Below, piece by piece: positions 48,499-60,889 of a stretch of DNA of 64,000 nucleotides. Source of the DNA: Odobenus rosmarus divergens (taxonomy: Eukaryota > Chordata > Mammalia > Carnivora > Odobenidae). The notes beneath the pieces were generated by a model. That model was not told the DNA's origin. It ran no database searches and saw only the letters and a program-made list of their open reading frames with translations. How positions within the stretch are numbered: position 1 is the stretch's first letter; the number at the start of each line of letters is the position of its first letter. The position numbers were made by a program, and so were the translations under genes. The stretch spans positions 2,844,234 to 2,908,233 of the forward strand of contig NW_004450277.1 in NCBI RefSeq assembly GCF_000321225.1, in the 5' to 3' direction.

Positions 48499-50820
48499 AG
48501 TCTGGAATGTATCTTTGTCCTAACTCAGGAGTCATTTTGCCTCTGGCAGGCTTGGGAACTGAACATCCAAGCCATATCTGGGTCATGTTTAGGCACCTCT
48601 GAGCCAATCTGGGCCACGCCCGAGCTATGTCTGGGCCATATACGGACTATATATGTCCAGGGTCGTGGCTGCCTCTCTGGGCTTCAGGAATTCGAAAGCC
48701 AATTGTGCCCACCTACCTTCTGTGTCAGCCTCAATAGCACCTAGTGTGGGACAACCTCATGGGGGGGGACACATGTTTTGTTGATCTAGATAGTGTGGTG
48801 ACTCGAGGGCTCTCTGAACAGGGTGACTCTGGAGGCAAATGAACTAGGCTTTGAGTTCTGGCATGACCCCTCAAGAGTAGTTTGACCCTGGGATGTGGCT
48901 TCCCCTCTGTGGGCCTCCCTTTCCTTCTCCATAAAATGGGGATAATCATAGTCCCCACCTTGGAGGAGGCAAGGGGATGAAGATGAAATCAGACAGCAGG
49001 GTTCCTGGCACAAGGGAGGTACCCGGATAATATCATCTGTGGGTGATGTCATTGTCACTGTTATTACCTGGCCTTCAGGCTGTCAGGCCTTATCACTAAA
49101 GGCCCTTCCCACTTCGACAGTCATTGTTTCCTGGCCTCCCTGAACCCAGCAGTTTCAGGACAAACAACAGGGCCCCTGTTCTCCAGACTCCGGGCCTGCC
49201 CCAGTACACAGAGCCCTTCAGTTACGCAAGGGTCCACAGGAAGGGACAGCTGGGTGTTTCAGGAAAAGGCATGACCCAGCTTCAGGGCATAAACTGGCAT
49301 AAGAACAGGTGACAGCCTGGGAATGCAGCCAGGAAGGAGCTTCTCCCGTCTACCAGGCATGGGCTAGGCCGAGAGGGACACAGAAGGGACAGGACAAGCC
49401 CCTGCACGAGGTGCTTACATAAGGTCGGCCAACACTTATGGGGCCAGGCCCCGGGTGGCAGCTTCCCCATGCATCCCCAACTCCCAGACACACTTTGCCG
49501 TCGACATCCCCACACATCACATTCCATTATTTTCTTAAATCATAACTGAGTCTGGATTTGAACCCTCTCTCACCACGAAGATGAGAAAGCCAATCTCCCC
49601 CTTGTCGGTCGGTGGCAGTTCCCTTCTGGCTCCCTAGGGTTGTACGAGGGTCTGAGGGGAAGGGGCGCTTCCAGGATCCTGGAAGATGGGGCAGGGCCTC
49701 TGTCTTTGGTTCCATCTTCTCCAAAACAGCCGTGGCTCCTGGGTTCCAGCCACCCATGATCTCTTCCTGGAGGAGGGGGCATCCTGGAGGTTGGTGGATA
49801 AAGAACCTGTTTCCTCACCCGCTGGGGCAGGGGAGCAACTCCACGCTGGCTCCCACAGCGCCCCACAGGACCAAGCCCACGGGGGTCACCTGCTCACTAA
49901 CACACCTTTAAGGGCCAGCTCCTTCTGGCCTCTCTTTCCCCCTCTACCGGCATCTCCCGGGATCACCTCTCGGACTCCCTACGTGCGGGCAGCAGTCAAT
50001 GAAGGAGGCCGCGCCCGCTCCCAACGGGGGCACCAGGATCCCCACATAAGAGGACCCTTGCACACCGAATTTCCCTTTCACTGGGTAGCCAGTCCCTTCC
50101 CTGGGCCCTGATTTCAAATCCTACTTTTGCCATGGAGGACTAGCTGTGTGACCTTGAGCAAATCACTTAACCTCTCTTAGCCTCAATGTTCTCCTCTCTA
50201 AGATGGAAATTAAAATAGGTAGCTTTTTTGAACCCTTCCTATGGATCAGGCCCTGTGCTGACATCTATATGAGTTACCTCAATGAATCTTCACAAATACC
50301 ACAAAGACATAGGTGGGTTTATTATTCCCACTTTACAGACATGAAAAGAAGAAAAAATAACTTGCCCACAGTTACACAGCTACTGAGTGACGGTGGGCAT
50401 TTGAACCCAGGCCTGTCTGGCTGCTGAGGCATGGCACGGAACCATGTATGGAAAGGGCTGGCTCTACCACTTGCCTGCTCTCCTCCACACACCCCCAACA
50501 CACTCCCTTACTCGCTTAGGTTCTGAGACTGCCAAATCCTGTATTGGGAGCTTCCTCGGCTCTCTCCCAAGAGCTGAAGGCCCTGCCCCAGGCTCTGCAC
50601 CTCTGATGTCATTCCTAAGGGAAAGGACCCACCCCCAAACCCACAGAGCCCCCATCCCCCCCTTCCCCGCTGAGGTCTCTTGGCCCTGGGCCCAGTGCCT
50701 GCCCCTCAGGCCTCACTGATGAGAAACCACTTGCCGCCTGATACCAAGGGGACCCCTTCCTCCACTGAAGAGCTCCTCTGAGCATGAGCCCCGGCCCCAC
50801 CCAGCCGGGCTTCCAAGCTC
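48499..50820. other. BPIFB1 to third BPIFB gene interval, no gene seen
   Basis: About 2.3 kb with antisense MIR copies (48850-49030 and 50110-50220) and a sense MIR (50230-50430). No exon with family similarity is visible. The rest is unique, GC-rich sequence with meaningless open frames. Confidence 0.6.
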
Positions 50821-50824
50821 AGGT

Positions 50825-50898
50825 TATAAAAGTTGTGCCTTTCTGGGAGGCTGGAGACAGAGATCAGGGAGATGCCGGGCAATCCTGTGATTGGAGAG
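50825..50898 (+). promoter_or_regulatory. TATA promoter and non-coding exon 1 of third BPIFB gene
   Basis: A consensus TATAAAAG lies at 50825-50832. The expected start is around 50855, and a short exon ends at 50898 with a good donor (GTAAGG). It lies 1.3 kb upstream of the ATG exon (acceptor CCACAG ending 52176). This fits the family layout of a 5' UTR exon separate from the ATG exon. There is no direct transcript evidence. Confidence 0.55.
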
Positions 50899-51829
50899 GT
50901 AAGGACAAGGAGGGCATTTCTCAAACGTTTCTTGAGCACCTACAAGAATGTGAAGTGGTGCACAGGTTTTTAGTGGTTTGAATCCAAGCTCTGCCACCTG
51001 TGTGACCCTGGGCGATTCGTCTTTCCTCTCTGAGCCTCAGTTTTGTCATCTGTAAACTGGACTTGCGATCCGTGATCCCAGACCATTGTAGTGGGGACTC
51101 AGTGATGTGATGAAGCTTTACAACGTTCTTGGCATGGTGCCTGCCCCATAGTAAGCACTCAAGTAGAAGCTGGGGCTGGTAGGGATGATTTAAGGCAAGA
51201 GGGGGAGAGAGCTGGGAGACGGTGTGATGTACAAAGGGCAGGAAGGGAGGGGAGACCCGACTTGGGTGAACTGATTGAGAAAAGTGCCAAAATAGGGACC
51301 GACTAAACTCTGGTGGGATGAATCGTGGGTGAATTTCAGATCAGCCTGGAAGCAAAATACGAATATTTAATGCCATGAGAACAAATTTTCCAGTCGAAAA
51401 CTCACATATGCAAATGAACAAATACATTTTTTATTACCCAATGTAATCACTGTTCTGAGCTCCTATGACACCAAGCAACAAAAAAATGGATGCTACTAAT
51501 TCCAGGCATTGGCAGGATTTTCTCAGGTACTTCAGAATAGGCTCAGCCTTTGGGGGCCTCCTGTCCTCACTCAGGGGCAGCATTTATACTCTGGGTGGCT
51601 GCTTCATGGGCACAGCACGTGGGGGGCTGGGGGGCGCTCCTCGGTGGGCCCTGCTAATGGTCTCTGCACGCAGTTCCAGAGGCTGCATCTGCTGGGGACA
51701 CCCCCTTGCCCACCCGGAGGGCCCCCTGCCTGTGGGCTCCGGGGTCCCGACTATGTCCTTTGGCCACCTGGGCAGGGCTGAAGTTCAGCTGTAAGACCCT
51801 GTACAAACATCTTGGTGGAAATACTGAAA

Positions 51830-51965
51830 TATTTCCCTATGCTTATCCCCATTTTACAGATAAGAACACTGAGGCATGGAGAGGTCAAGTAAGTTGCTTA
51901 GGGTCACACAGTCAGGAAGTAGCAGAGCCTGGATTTGAAAGCAGCCCACAGGATTCAGAAGGGCA
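51830..51965 (+). repeat. MIR
   Basis: Sense MIR: cattttacagataagaacac followed by gtcacacagtcaggaagtag and a cctggatttgaaagc tail, in intron 1 of the third BPIFB gene. Confidence 0.75.
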
Positions 51966-52432
51966 TTCCAGGAAGAAGGAACCAAAAGCATTAGTGTGAG
52001 GCGGCGAGGGATGCAGGCAGTGTTCAAGGACGAGCAGATCTGGAGCTAGGGGGAAAGGCAAGGAGAGGAAAGCTGGAGAGAGGTTCTAGGGGAGGCAGAG
52101 CTAGGAGACCCTATACAATGGGTCCCCAGTGGGCACATGGAGGTGGCCACTGGGGTTCCCAGTTGTATGTCCACAGGTCCTGACTGGGAGGATGCTGCTG
52201 GTCTGGGGGTCACTGCTATGCTGGGGGCTGCTGCCCCAAGCTCAAGGGAAGGCCCAACACCTGCTCTTCCTGCGAATCAGCAAGAATCAGCTGGAAACAG
52301 GTAAAATTTAAGGGGTGGGCTTCAGGAGGCAAGATCTCAGGGAAGGGCAGGGGTGGGAGACGGTACCATCTCCCTCCCCAAGGCTTCTCCTCTTCTGGAG
52401 TCCCTAACACCAGCAGCAGAATTTGCCTTCCT

Positions 52433-52632
52433 GGAGTGCCTGGTTGGCTCAGTCGTTAAGCATCTGCCTTTGGCTCAGGTCGTGATCCCAGGGTCCTGGG
52501 ATCGAGCCCCGCATTGGGCTCCCTGCTCGGCAGGAAGCCTGCTTCTCCCTCTCCCACTCCCCCTGCTTGTGTTCCCTCTCTCGCTGTGTCTCTCTCTGTC
52601 AAATAAATAAATAAAATCTTTAAAAAAAAAAA
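52433..52632 (+). mobile_element. SINEC, + orientation, with (AAG)n tail
   Basis: Starts GGAGTGCCTGGTTGGCTCAG and ends AAATCTTTAAAA, followed by an AAG repeat to about 52650. The flanks repeat agaatttgcct. It lies in the intron after the ATG exon of the third BPIFB gene. Confidence 0.93.
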
Positions 52633-52689
52633 GAAGAAGAAGAAGAAGAAGAATTTGCCTTTCTTCACCCAGACCTGACCTCATCTTTC

Positions 52690-53425
52690 CCCTGCTCTAA
52701 CACTTGCTGGGTGTGGCTCCCTAGTGCCCTCAGGAGAAGTTCCAAGCCCCTCATCTTGGCATTCAAGGCCCTGCATCCCCAGCCTCTTCTACTGCCACCT
52801 GCCCTGACCACGCCCACAGACTTCCCAGCCTCCTTCTCTTCCTGTGCTATTTCTTCCATCTGCAACTCTCTCTCCCTCCTTCCCAACGTAGTAAATTCTG
52901 ACTCATCCTTTAAGGCAAAGCTCTAACAGTCCCTCCCACTTTCCCCAGGCAGGAGTCTCCTTCCTCTGAGCTCCCACGGCCCTTTGGTGAAGCCTCATCT
53001 ATGGCATTAGCCTGATGTGTTGTTGTAATCCTATCTGTCTGTCTCTCTCCCACTTGACCATGAGCTCCTCATTGCACATCCACCTCCTGCCCCATTCACG
53101 GCAGTCTAACCTCACCAACCTTTCAGTTTCATAAATTCACCAGACTCATTACCACCTCAGGGCCTTTGCACATGCTGTTCCCCCTGCCTACATTGCTCTT
53201 CTCCCAGATCTTGCAATAATGGATTCCTCCACTTTGCTCAGGCCAGCTCAAATGCCTCCTCCTCAAAGAGGCTTTCCCTGACCACCCTATCTAAAGTAGA
53301 CCTTCACCCCAGTCATGTTCCAACTCGACTCCATTTTCTTTTCTTTGTAGCACTTACTTTCAAAAATTGCCCTGTTTGCTTATCTGGATGCTGGGCTGTT
53401 GTCTGTCTCTCGCACTAGAATGTAC
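52690..53425 (+). repeat. L2 LINE 3'-end fragments
   Basis: Typical L2 text: cctcagggcctttgcacatg, cctcctcaaagaggctttcc, then tagaatgtacactccgcagg. Two partly overlapping fragments seem to be present (52690-53110 and 53120-53425). Confidence 0.75.
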
Positions 53426-54224
53426 ACTCCGCAGGGGCATGCTGCACAATGCTCCTGTTCCCTGAGCCCAAAAGAGAGTGTGCACTTGATAAGAACTTGC
53501 CGCTAAATGACCATCTAAATCGCTGACTCTGAGCAGGCGCCAGGGGGCATTTGTTGAATGACTGAATGAAGGGTGAGCCCCCCCTTGAGGAGAGGCTTGT
53601 GTCCTCAGACATTTCAGACCTATTCTCGGAACACCACATCCTGGACCACATGGCCAGGATTCCTGTGATGGGGCCCACCAGTGAAGGTGTCACCATCCTG
53701 GACCACCTGCCCTTCATAAGAGGAGGCCTCTCCAAGAAGAGCAATGCATTTGATCTCTCCCTGCTCGGGGACCTACTCTCAGGGAAGAGCCTCCCACTGC
53801 TGGGAGAGCTGCTCCAGGCGGGCAGGTGAGTCTGCAGAAGCAGACTCTGCCTTTTCTTCCCCCTTAGGGCTCGGCCCTTTCCCTGAGCCACAATGTTCCC
53901 ACACGTCAAGTGTAACACTGGGCGGGTGGGAGGCCCTGGTAGACTTGGAGGTTCTCTACAGCCTGGAAGCACTCAGCAAGTGCATCTTTATTGTTCTAAA
54001 TCTCTCCAAGCCACTTAAAATCATCCAAGGAACAAAGCAGAGTCTAAATCAAGGATCTCAGGCTGGCGGCCCCTCCAGACCTTCACATTCAGCCTACACC
54101 TGGGTATTGCAAACTTGCATGGTGTTTTTTAAATATTTTCATTTTTAAAAATTAGAAAAATTTTAAGGAATTGCCAATATGTAAAAATCAAAAGGACTTT
54201 AATAAAAATCTAGGTTTTCTGATT

Positions 54225-54640
54225 GTATAGTTTGTCAGGACTGCATCAACAAAGTACCACAAACCGTGGCTCACACAACAAGAATTCATGGTGTCACAGT
54301 TCTGGAGGCCAGAAGTCCAGATCAAGATGTGGGCACGGCTGTTTCCACACCTTTCTCCTCGTTTAGGGTGGCTTGCTGCCCATTCTAGTGGGCACCAGAT
54401 TAGTCACCAGCTTGTATCTAATGCTCAAAAAGTACTCTGGGCTCCTCCTCAGCTCGGGGAGATGCTGGGAACTGACGTCACTCAGGGGAGTAGAAGGCTC
54501 ATGTCCTCCCTCCGGAATGCTCAGCAGGGCAGATGGCCCCTCAGCAGTTGGTGGTGGGATCACCAGCCATCTTGCTTTCTCTGACTCTTGCCCGCTTGCT
54601 TCCCTTTTGCAGAATGCTTATACTTGAATTCAGGCAGGCT
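54225..54640 (+). repeat. ancient interspersed repeat (copy 2)
   Basis: Same family as 13265-13640: gcatcaacaaagtaccacaa, then cagttctggaggccagaagt. It lies in the intron before exon 54926. Confidence 0.65.
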
Positions 54641-56587
54641 CAAGGCACATAGACAGCCCCTCCACTGTATTCTCCCCATTTAGTAGAGGGTGATACTGAG
54701 ACCCAAAGAAGGGAAGGGACTCAGCCAGGTCTTGAAGCCTTGGAGGCTGGAACTACAGCCCCATTGTTCTTCATCTGGGCTGGGAATCAGGGACGGGGTT
54801 GTCCCAAAGCTGCTCCTACTCCTCCTGGGGTCTGCCCTTATTCCAGCCAACCCACATACACACATGCTACAGAACCACAGCAGTCTTACCAGGCCATACC
54901 AACACCCCCCAAACCTCTCTCGCAGGTTGGTCATAGAAGATGTCAAAGGACCTGAGGTTACCCTGCACATCCTGAGCGCCAGCCTGCTGCAGGTCACGTT
55001 GCGAAGCAAACCGTACTTCTCACTCCAGGAGTGAGTACACTGGGTACTTAGTGCCCCCTCCCTTGGTGCCAGGCAGGCCCACCCCTCATTGCTATGACTT
55101 GAGAGGCAGCCATGCAGGGCCAGCAAAGGCCTGCTGCCTATGTCACAAGAAGGGTCATAATAATCCTTGCCACTTGAGCGTGTTTCAAAGTCATTTTTAC
55201 TGAAGGGAAAACCAAGGCACAGAGTGGGAGAGGGACCTAGCCAGAATCACACAGTGAGGTGGCAGCAGAGACCTCCATGTCAGGGAACATGTGTCCCACC
55301 TGAGCGGCAGGCAGATGCAGTAATGGAATGATCTGAGGGGGGTCCGGTGCAAGCTCACCTCAGAGCACGGCATAACGGGACTCCGCTCCCGCTCACCATC
55401 CAGGCAACTTGAACAAGGGCTTCTGTTCCCTGGGCCTCCGTTTCCTCATCTACAAAACGGGTATGATCCTGTCCACTCCTGCACTTGGCTGTAGTTAGCG
55501 TTCACTGCCGACCCGAGGGAGAGCTCGGACCACAGCAGGAGTGCTACGGGTGGTATCTGCACATGAAACAAATCTTCCTAATCTTAGGAATATGTCCACC
55601 CCTGGTTTTCTTATAAAATGTGGCCTTCTTGGTCTAGCTTCCCTTTTTAATAGACAAGGGAGCACAAAGAAATATTTCTTTGGTACAGTTGTGGACACAG
55701 AGAAATATTTCTCTCTTATCATCACCCTTGTAGTGATGGGCAGTAAAAACACAACTTGGCCCTTGGCCTCGTGGGGACTGGAGCTCCTGGAGCACCAGTG
55801 GCCCCCCTCAAGGTCACCGTCAGCCCCAGGTGATTGCCCCACTATGAGGACGCTGGCTGGTGTTGGCAGATCTCTCAGGTTTTCTAAAGTATGAGATCCG
55901 TATCTTTAACGACCTCTCCTAGTTTTTCATTTGAGCCCTGCAGGCAGCTGCAGGCCACCAGCCTATGACTTCTAGCCCCTGCCTTGGGCTATGGCTTGGA
56001 GCCTGCCTAGACACGTTGCCCCTACAGGATACTGCGGCTCGAAGTCATCAAGAACATTTGCATTGGGGGACAGCTGGAACAGACGGGGAACAAGAGGGGT
56101 GGTCTTCGAGGAGTGCCACACCCCACCAGGATACCTAAGCATCAAGGTCCTAGAGCAGTGAGTACCTGCCCACACCCGTGCTCCCACTGGGCAGGAGCGG
56201 GTGCCAGGGCTTCCTGCACTGCTTCCGCTGCCCAGCCCTTCACGGAGACTCACTGCTGTGGCTGCCCCTCCCCAGCCTCGTTCTCTGAGTGACCAAGGGC
56301 ATCAGGGACAGGGTTATCTCTGAGGCTGCAAGTTGCATACACCATCCATCAGCATTTCCTCTCTCCACATTGAATGTCATGGCTGAGCGTGGGCATCCAC
56401 CCAGGTCAAATCTCAGCTTGGCTGCTTCCTAACTCGGGGGCCCCGTACAAGCTATTTGACTTCTAGAGCCTGTTTCCTCACCAGTAAAATGGAATTGCCC
56501 ACCGATCCCAGCCAGCATGGGGTGGCTGTGGGGAAAAGATGAGCTAACCCACGTGCTGAGATACCTTAGCACAAAAACCACCTCCTC

Positions 56588-56803
56588 GGGGCATCTGGGT
56601 GGCTCAGTTGTTAAGCGTCTGCCTTCGGCTCAGGTCATGATCCCAGGATCCTGGGATCGAGCCCCACATCGGCTCCCTGCTCCGCGGGAAGTCTGCTTCT
56701 CCCTCTCCCACTCCCCCTGCTTGTGTTCCCTCTCTGGCTGTCTCTCTCTCTGTCAAATAAATAAATAAAATCTTTAAAAAAACAAAACAAAACAAAACAA
56801 AAA
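56588..56803 (+). mobile_element. SINEC, + orientation, (AAACA)n tail
   Basis: Starts GGGGCATCTGGGTGGCTCAG. The tail is expanded to caaaacaaaacaaaac. The flanks repeat aaaaccacctcctc with one slip. Confidence 0.93.
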
Positions 56804-56956
56804 ACCCACCTCCTCCAGGAAGCCTACCATGACTCTCCCTCCTTGAAAATCCCAGAGACCTTTATCAGAGAGGAAGTAAAGAGATAGAGACAGAGAGGGA
56901 CGATCAGGAAGAAATAAAGAGGAGGAGGAAGTCATGGAGAGAGAAAGCAAGGAGGC

Positions 56957-57148
56957 GGGCGCCTGGTGGCTCAGTCGTTAAGCGTCTGCCTTCGGCTCAG
57001 GTATGATCCCAGGGTACTGGGATGGAGCCCTGCATCAGGCTCCCTGCTCAGCGGGAAGCCTGCTTCTCCCTCTCCCACTCCCCCTGCTTGTGTTCCCTCT
57101 CTCACTGTCTCTCTCTATCAAATAAACAAATAATCTTTAAAAAAAAAA
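56957..57148 (+). mobile_element. SINEC, + orientation
   Basis: Starts GGGCGCCTGGTGGCTCAGTC and ends AAATAATCTTTAAAAA. Flanking gcaaggaggc / gcaagaagcc is a likely target-site duplication. It is about 200 bases upstream of exon 57347. Confidence 0.92.
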
Positions 57149-57739
57149 TGCAAGAAGCCATGAAGGGGACAAAACAGAAAAGGAAAGGGTAGGGGTGGGA
57201 GGAGAAGAGAGACACCAGGAAGGAAGGAGCCACTCTAGAGTTTCCATGTCACACAGTCCCTCCCCAGCCCCGCCCTGGACTCCTGCCTCTGGCCTGTTTC
57301 CCCTTCCGTGGTGTCTCAGACCCCACCTACCCTCCCCCACCACTAGGATGGACCCCCTCCTGGCGAACGCAGCTCTGGAGTTGGTGACAAGTGTCCTGGA
57401 TGAGGCACTGCCCTTCCTCCTGCAGAAGATAGTATGTTTTTTATCCTCCTCTACCTCCTGGGAGAGGGGTGTGACCCCGAGGGAGAGCCCCTCGACCTGA
57501 CAAGGACCTCATTGTGCCTTCCCTGCAGGTATGCCCCCTGGCCACAACCCTACTCAACTCACTGCTGGAAGGCCTGCTGCATGTCACTCTGTGTACATAG
57601 CCCCTGACCAAGGAAGGGGCTTATTTTCCATTCCCCTACTCTGTGCCAAGAACAATGCTCTAGGCTCTAAGAATATGACGGGAAACAAAACAAAGCCTAC
57701 CCACAGGAAGCCTCCTTTCTAGTGAGAGTGAGAAAGTGC

Positions 57740-57895
57740 ACTGTGTCTTATGACCTCAGCGAGTCATTTTCCCCTGGAGCCTCAGTCTCCCAATCTGTAA
57801 AATGGGACTAATCCTAGGCCTACAGAATGGACCGCACTGTTGCAATAATACATATAACCTGGCGCAAAGCTATTGCTCAATAAATGTTCGTTGTC
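57740..57895 (-). repeat. MIR (antisense)
   Basis: tctcccaatctgtaaaatgg and attgctcaataaatgttcgt, in the intron between exons 57529-57592 and 57998-58111. Confidence 0.75.
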
Positions 57896-58669
57896 ACAAG
57901 AAGCAGAGACCTAGCCTGCAAGGAACTTCAAGCTAAGCAGAGACAGCAAATTTCTGCCTGCTTCGCTGCCTCCCCACACCCATCCACCCTCCCTCAGGGG
58001 AAGCTGAGTCCTGGTTTCGTGGCATCCCCGGCCATCTCGGGCCCTGAAGACTTCCAATACTATGTCACCACCACGGAGGTCACAGACGAGGCCATCCTGA
58101 TGAACGTCCAGGTACGCCAGCGCCCCCACCCCCCAGCCAGGGCAGACCCTCCGGGGACTTCCACTGGCCTGGGGGAGGACGGGCAAAGAGGAAAGTGAGG
58201 TGGGGCTTCTCTGGATAGGAGGCATGAAGAGGAGAAGGAGCAGGTAAAAAGAGGAGGAGAGAAGAAGGAGGGAGAAGGAAGGGGGGACCTGGCGGCCCCC
58301 ACCCTCGGAGCTGATGCTGAGCCCAGAGAGTCCCGCCTCAGCCCTGGAGAGCAGGGGTGGCCACAGGGCTACGTGTCCTGTGAACGGGCATCAGGCTCCA
58401 ACAAGAGGGCAAGTGGGGCAGTTCAGGGGTGCAGGGTCATGTGTAACGCCCAGCTGGAACGGACCCCTCAGATGGGGAAACTGAGGCCCACAGAAGGGAT
58501 GAGGCTGGCTGCCCAACTCCCATTCACTGCTCCCTCCTCCTTCCCATGGAATGGTCAGAGGTGGGTCAGATGGGCAAGGATACGAGAGGATAGGAAGAAG
58601 GCGCTGTTAACAAAGGCACAGAGAAGGGAATGGGGTCAGATGAGGGAGAAGCAAGGAGAGGCGGCTCGT

Positions 58670-58865
58670 GGGTTCAAAACCCAGCTCCACCTCTTAGAAC
58701 GTGTAGGACCTTGAGCAGGTCACTTTACCCCTCCGGGCTTCCCAGCTTCTGTTTCCTCATCTGTCAAATAGGGACAGTTGGAGTTCCCATCTCACGGCAC
58801 CCTTGCAAGGCTGAAATGAGAGTGCGCACGTGCGCACGTGTGTAGAGCACTGCCTAGCACGTAGT
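58670..58865 (-). repeat. MIR (antisense)
   Basis: gggttcaaaacccagctcca, ttcctcatctgtcaaatagg and cttgcaaggctgaaatgaga, ending just before exon 58953. Confidence 0.75.
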
Positions 58866-59249
58866 GAGCCTGTGATATTGGTTACAGCTGGAACCGGTTG
58901 TTGGCCGGGGAAACAGTTCCCACCGAATTTCTCCTTCTTCATTTTTCTGAAGCTTGTGACACCCTACGGCCCCAGCCAGAGACCCCAAAGGCCTGCCCAC
59001 CTGACCCCCCAACCCCTTCCAAAATTAGCCCAAGGCAGCATGGCGGACCTGGCTTTTGGGCTAGAAACCTACAATGACATCCTGTCCTGCCTCTACACCG
59101 GCAAGGAGATCCATGTGGACCCCCAGGACTCCAGAGTGCTGGAAAAAGGGCAATACATAACTTTATTGCTCTACTTTTCACATGAAGAAACTAAGGCCCA
59201 GCCCAGCTGGCAGAGTGCCTTTCTGGGTGGACCTAGGTAAGTCACTTCC

Positions 59250-59960
59250 CTCTGGACCTCCCTGGAGAACTCCTATTCAGCCTTCAGAACCCAGCACAAA
59301 AGTCCCTTCCTCTAGGAAGATTTCCTCGAACATCCAGGTCCGTTTATTGTTTCTCTCTTCATAACATTTATCTATTCATTCATGCCACAGATATTTATTG
59401 AAAGCCTACTATGTGCCAGGCCCTGTGCACCCAGGGTCCCTGCACTTGCAGAGCTCAAAGTCAAGGGGGAGAATAGAAACTGAACAAGGAAACAGCCAGA
59501 AAAATAAAATAATTTATCTTATTTATAATAAGAGCAATGGATCAGCAAGTGACTAGTGGGGATGACAGGGCTGCCCTGGGTGCTGCAGTCAGTGAAGACA
59601 TCTCTGAGGAGGTGACCAGAATGGGGACAAGGAGGCATACCCACAGAAGTCTGCAAGAAGAGCAAGTGCCCAGGGTCAATGAGGGGATCAAATGAGGGAG
59701 AAATCCAGGTACGTCATTGCCAAAAAGCCCGTAGCAGCTCCTCACCACACTGTGAACAAAAGCCAGTCTCCTCTCTGCAGCTCCCTGCTAACCTCTCCAG
59801 CTCCGTCTCCTTACCTGCCACACTCCAGCTACACAGGCTGAGCTGCTACCCACCTCAGGGCCTTTGTACATGCTGGTCTCTCTGCCTGGAACATTCTTCC
59901 TGCCACTGTTGGTCTCAGTGCAAATGTCATCTCCTCAGAGACGATGTGGTTAGAATGTTC
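59250..59960 (+). repeat. L2 and other old LINE-like fragments
   Basis: L2-like text near 59260-59390 (tcccttcctctaggaagatt) and 59740-59960 (cacctcagggcctttgtaca, aatgtcatctcctcagagac). Between them, tatttattgaaagcctacta starts another ancient repeat. Confidence 0.6.
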
Positions 59961-60104
59961 TCATCTATGCATGCTTACATGTGTGTAGAAAACAGTCAGG
60001 ATGTACTCCAAAATGCCAATAGTAGTTACCCCTGAAAATAGGACTTGGAGGAAAAGGGAAAGAGGTGTTAGGGTAGACTTGTACTTTTTACTTTATACGG
60101 GTTT

Positions 60105-60300
60105 TTTTTACTATTTTCTATCATGACTGATGATTTTCAAAACCAATGGAGTATGGATAGATGGATAGAAATGTGATAAAGCAAGTATAGGAAATGCTCA
60201 TTGAAGAATCTAGGTGATGAGTATACAAATGTTCCTATAAAATTATTTTATCTTTGTGGAATATGTGGAAATCTTCACAGTAAAATACTGGGGGGAGGAA
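60105..60300 (+). repeat. old L1 3'-end fragment
   Basis: gtgataaagcaagtatagga, agaatctaggtgatgagtat and a cagtaaaatactgggggg end. It is the sister of 47765-47945 and sits just upstream of the exon at 60506. Confidence 0.7.
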
Positions 60301-60889
60301 ATCACTGCAACAACAAAATGTTAACATTTCTAAATATATCATGGTGAGAAACCAGATGAATGGCCCCTCCCATGCTGACAATGGGGGTCATCATTCAGTT
60401 GGAAGCAATTATACCTCATTGAACCACACTGACACCCCTACCCCCAAAGCTGCTCAGAACAGATCTACGGGATTCTAAATGCCACACATTTTGCCCTTTT
60501 TCCAGGCTGCCGAGCTCATTCAACTGTTGTCCCTGGGAAAGTGGGAGCCTGGGCCCCAGATGCGTGTGTTGCCAGCTTCCTTCCCCTCCAGCACAGCGGC
60601 CAGGATCTCAGGAAGGAGTCTGGGATCGGGGCAGGGTTGGGCCACAGAAACGTGTTCCGTTTGGCCAGAGTTTCCTACTGTGGACTCCAAAATTCACTGC
60701 AGCTACTTCACAGGTGCCGTGAGGGTTAGAGGAGTTGATCCAAGTAAGGCACTTAGCTCGTCGCCCCAATCAGGTGGCCATGGCCAGGTGGCTGGCATCA
60801 TTACTCACTACCGAACCAGGCCCTGACCCCGCTAAGGCATACCTGCTGAGGCAGACAGAGGTGTGCATGGGGGCAACAGTGAGCAGTGA

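Noticed and set aside
60479..60826. 115-codon open frame as a separate gene
   Set aside because: Its first 18 codons are a BPIFB-type exon; the rest is readthrough past the lost donor into intron.
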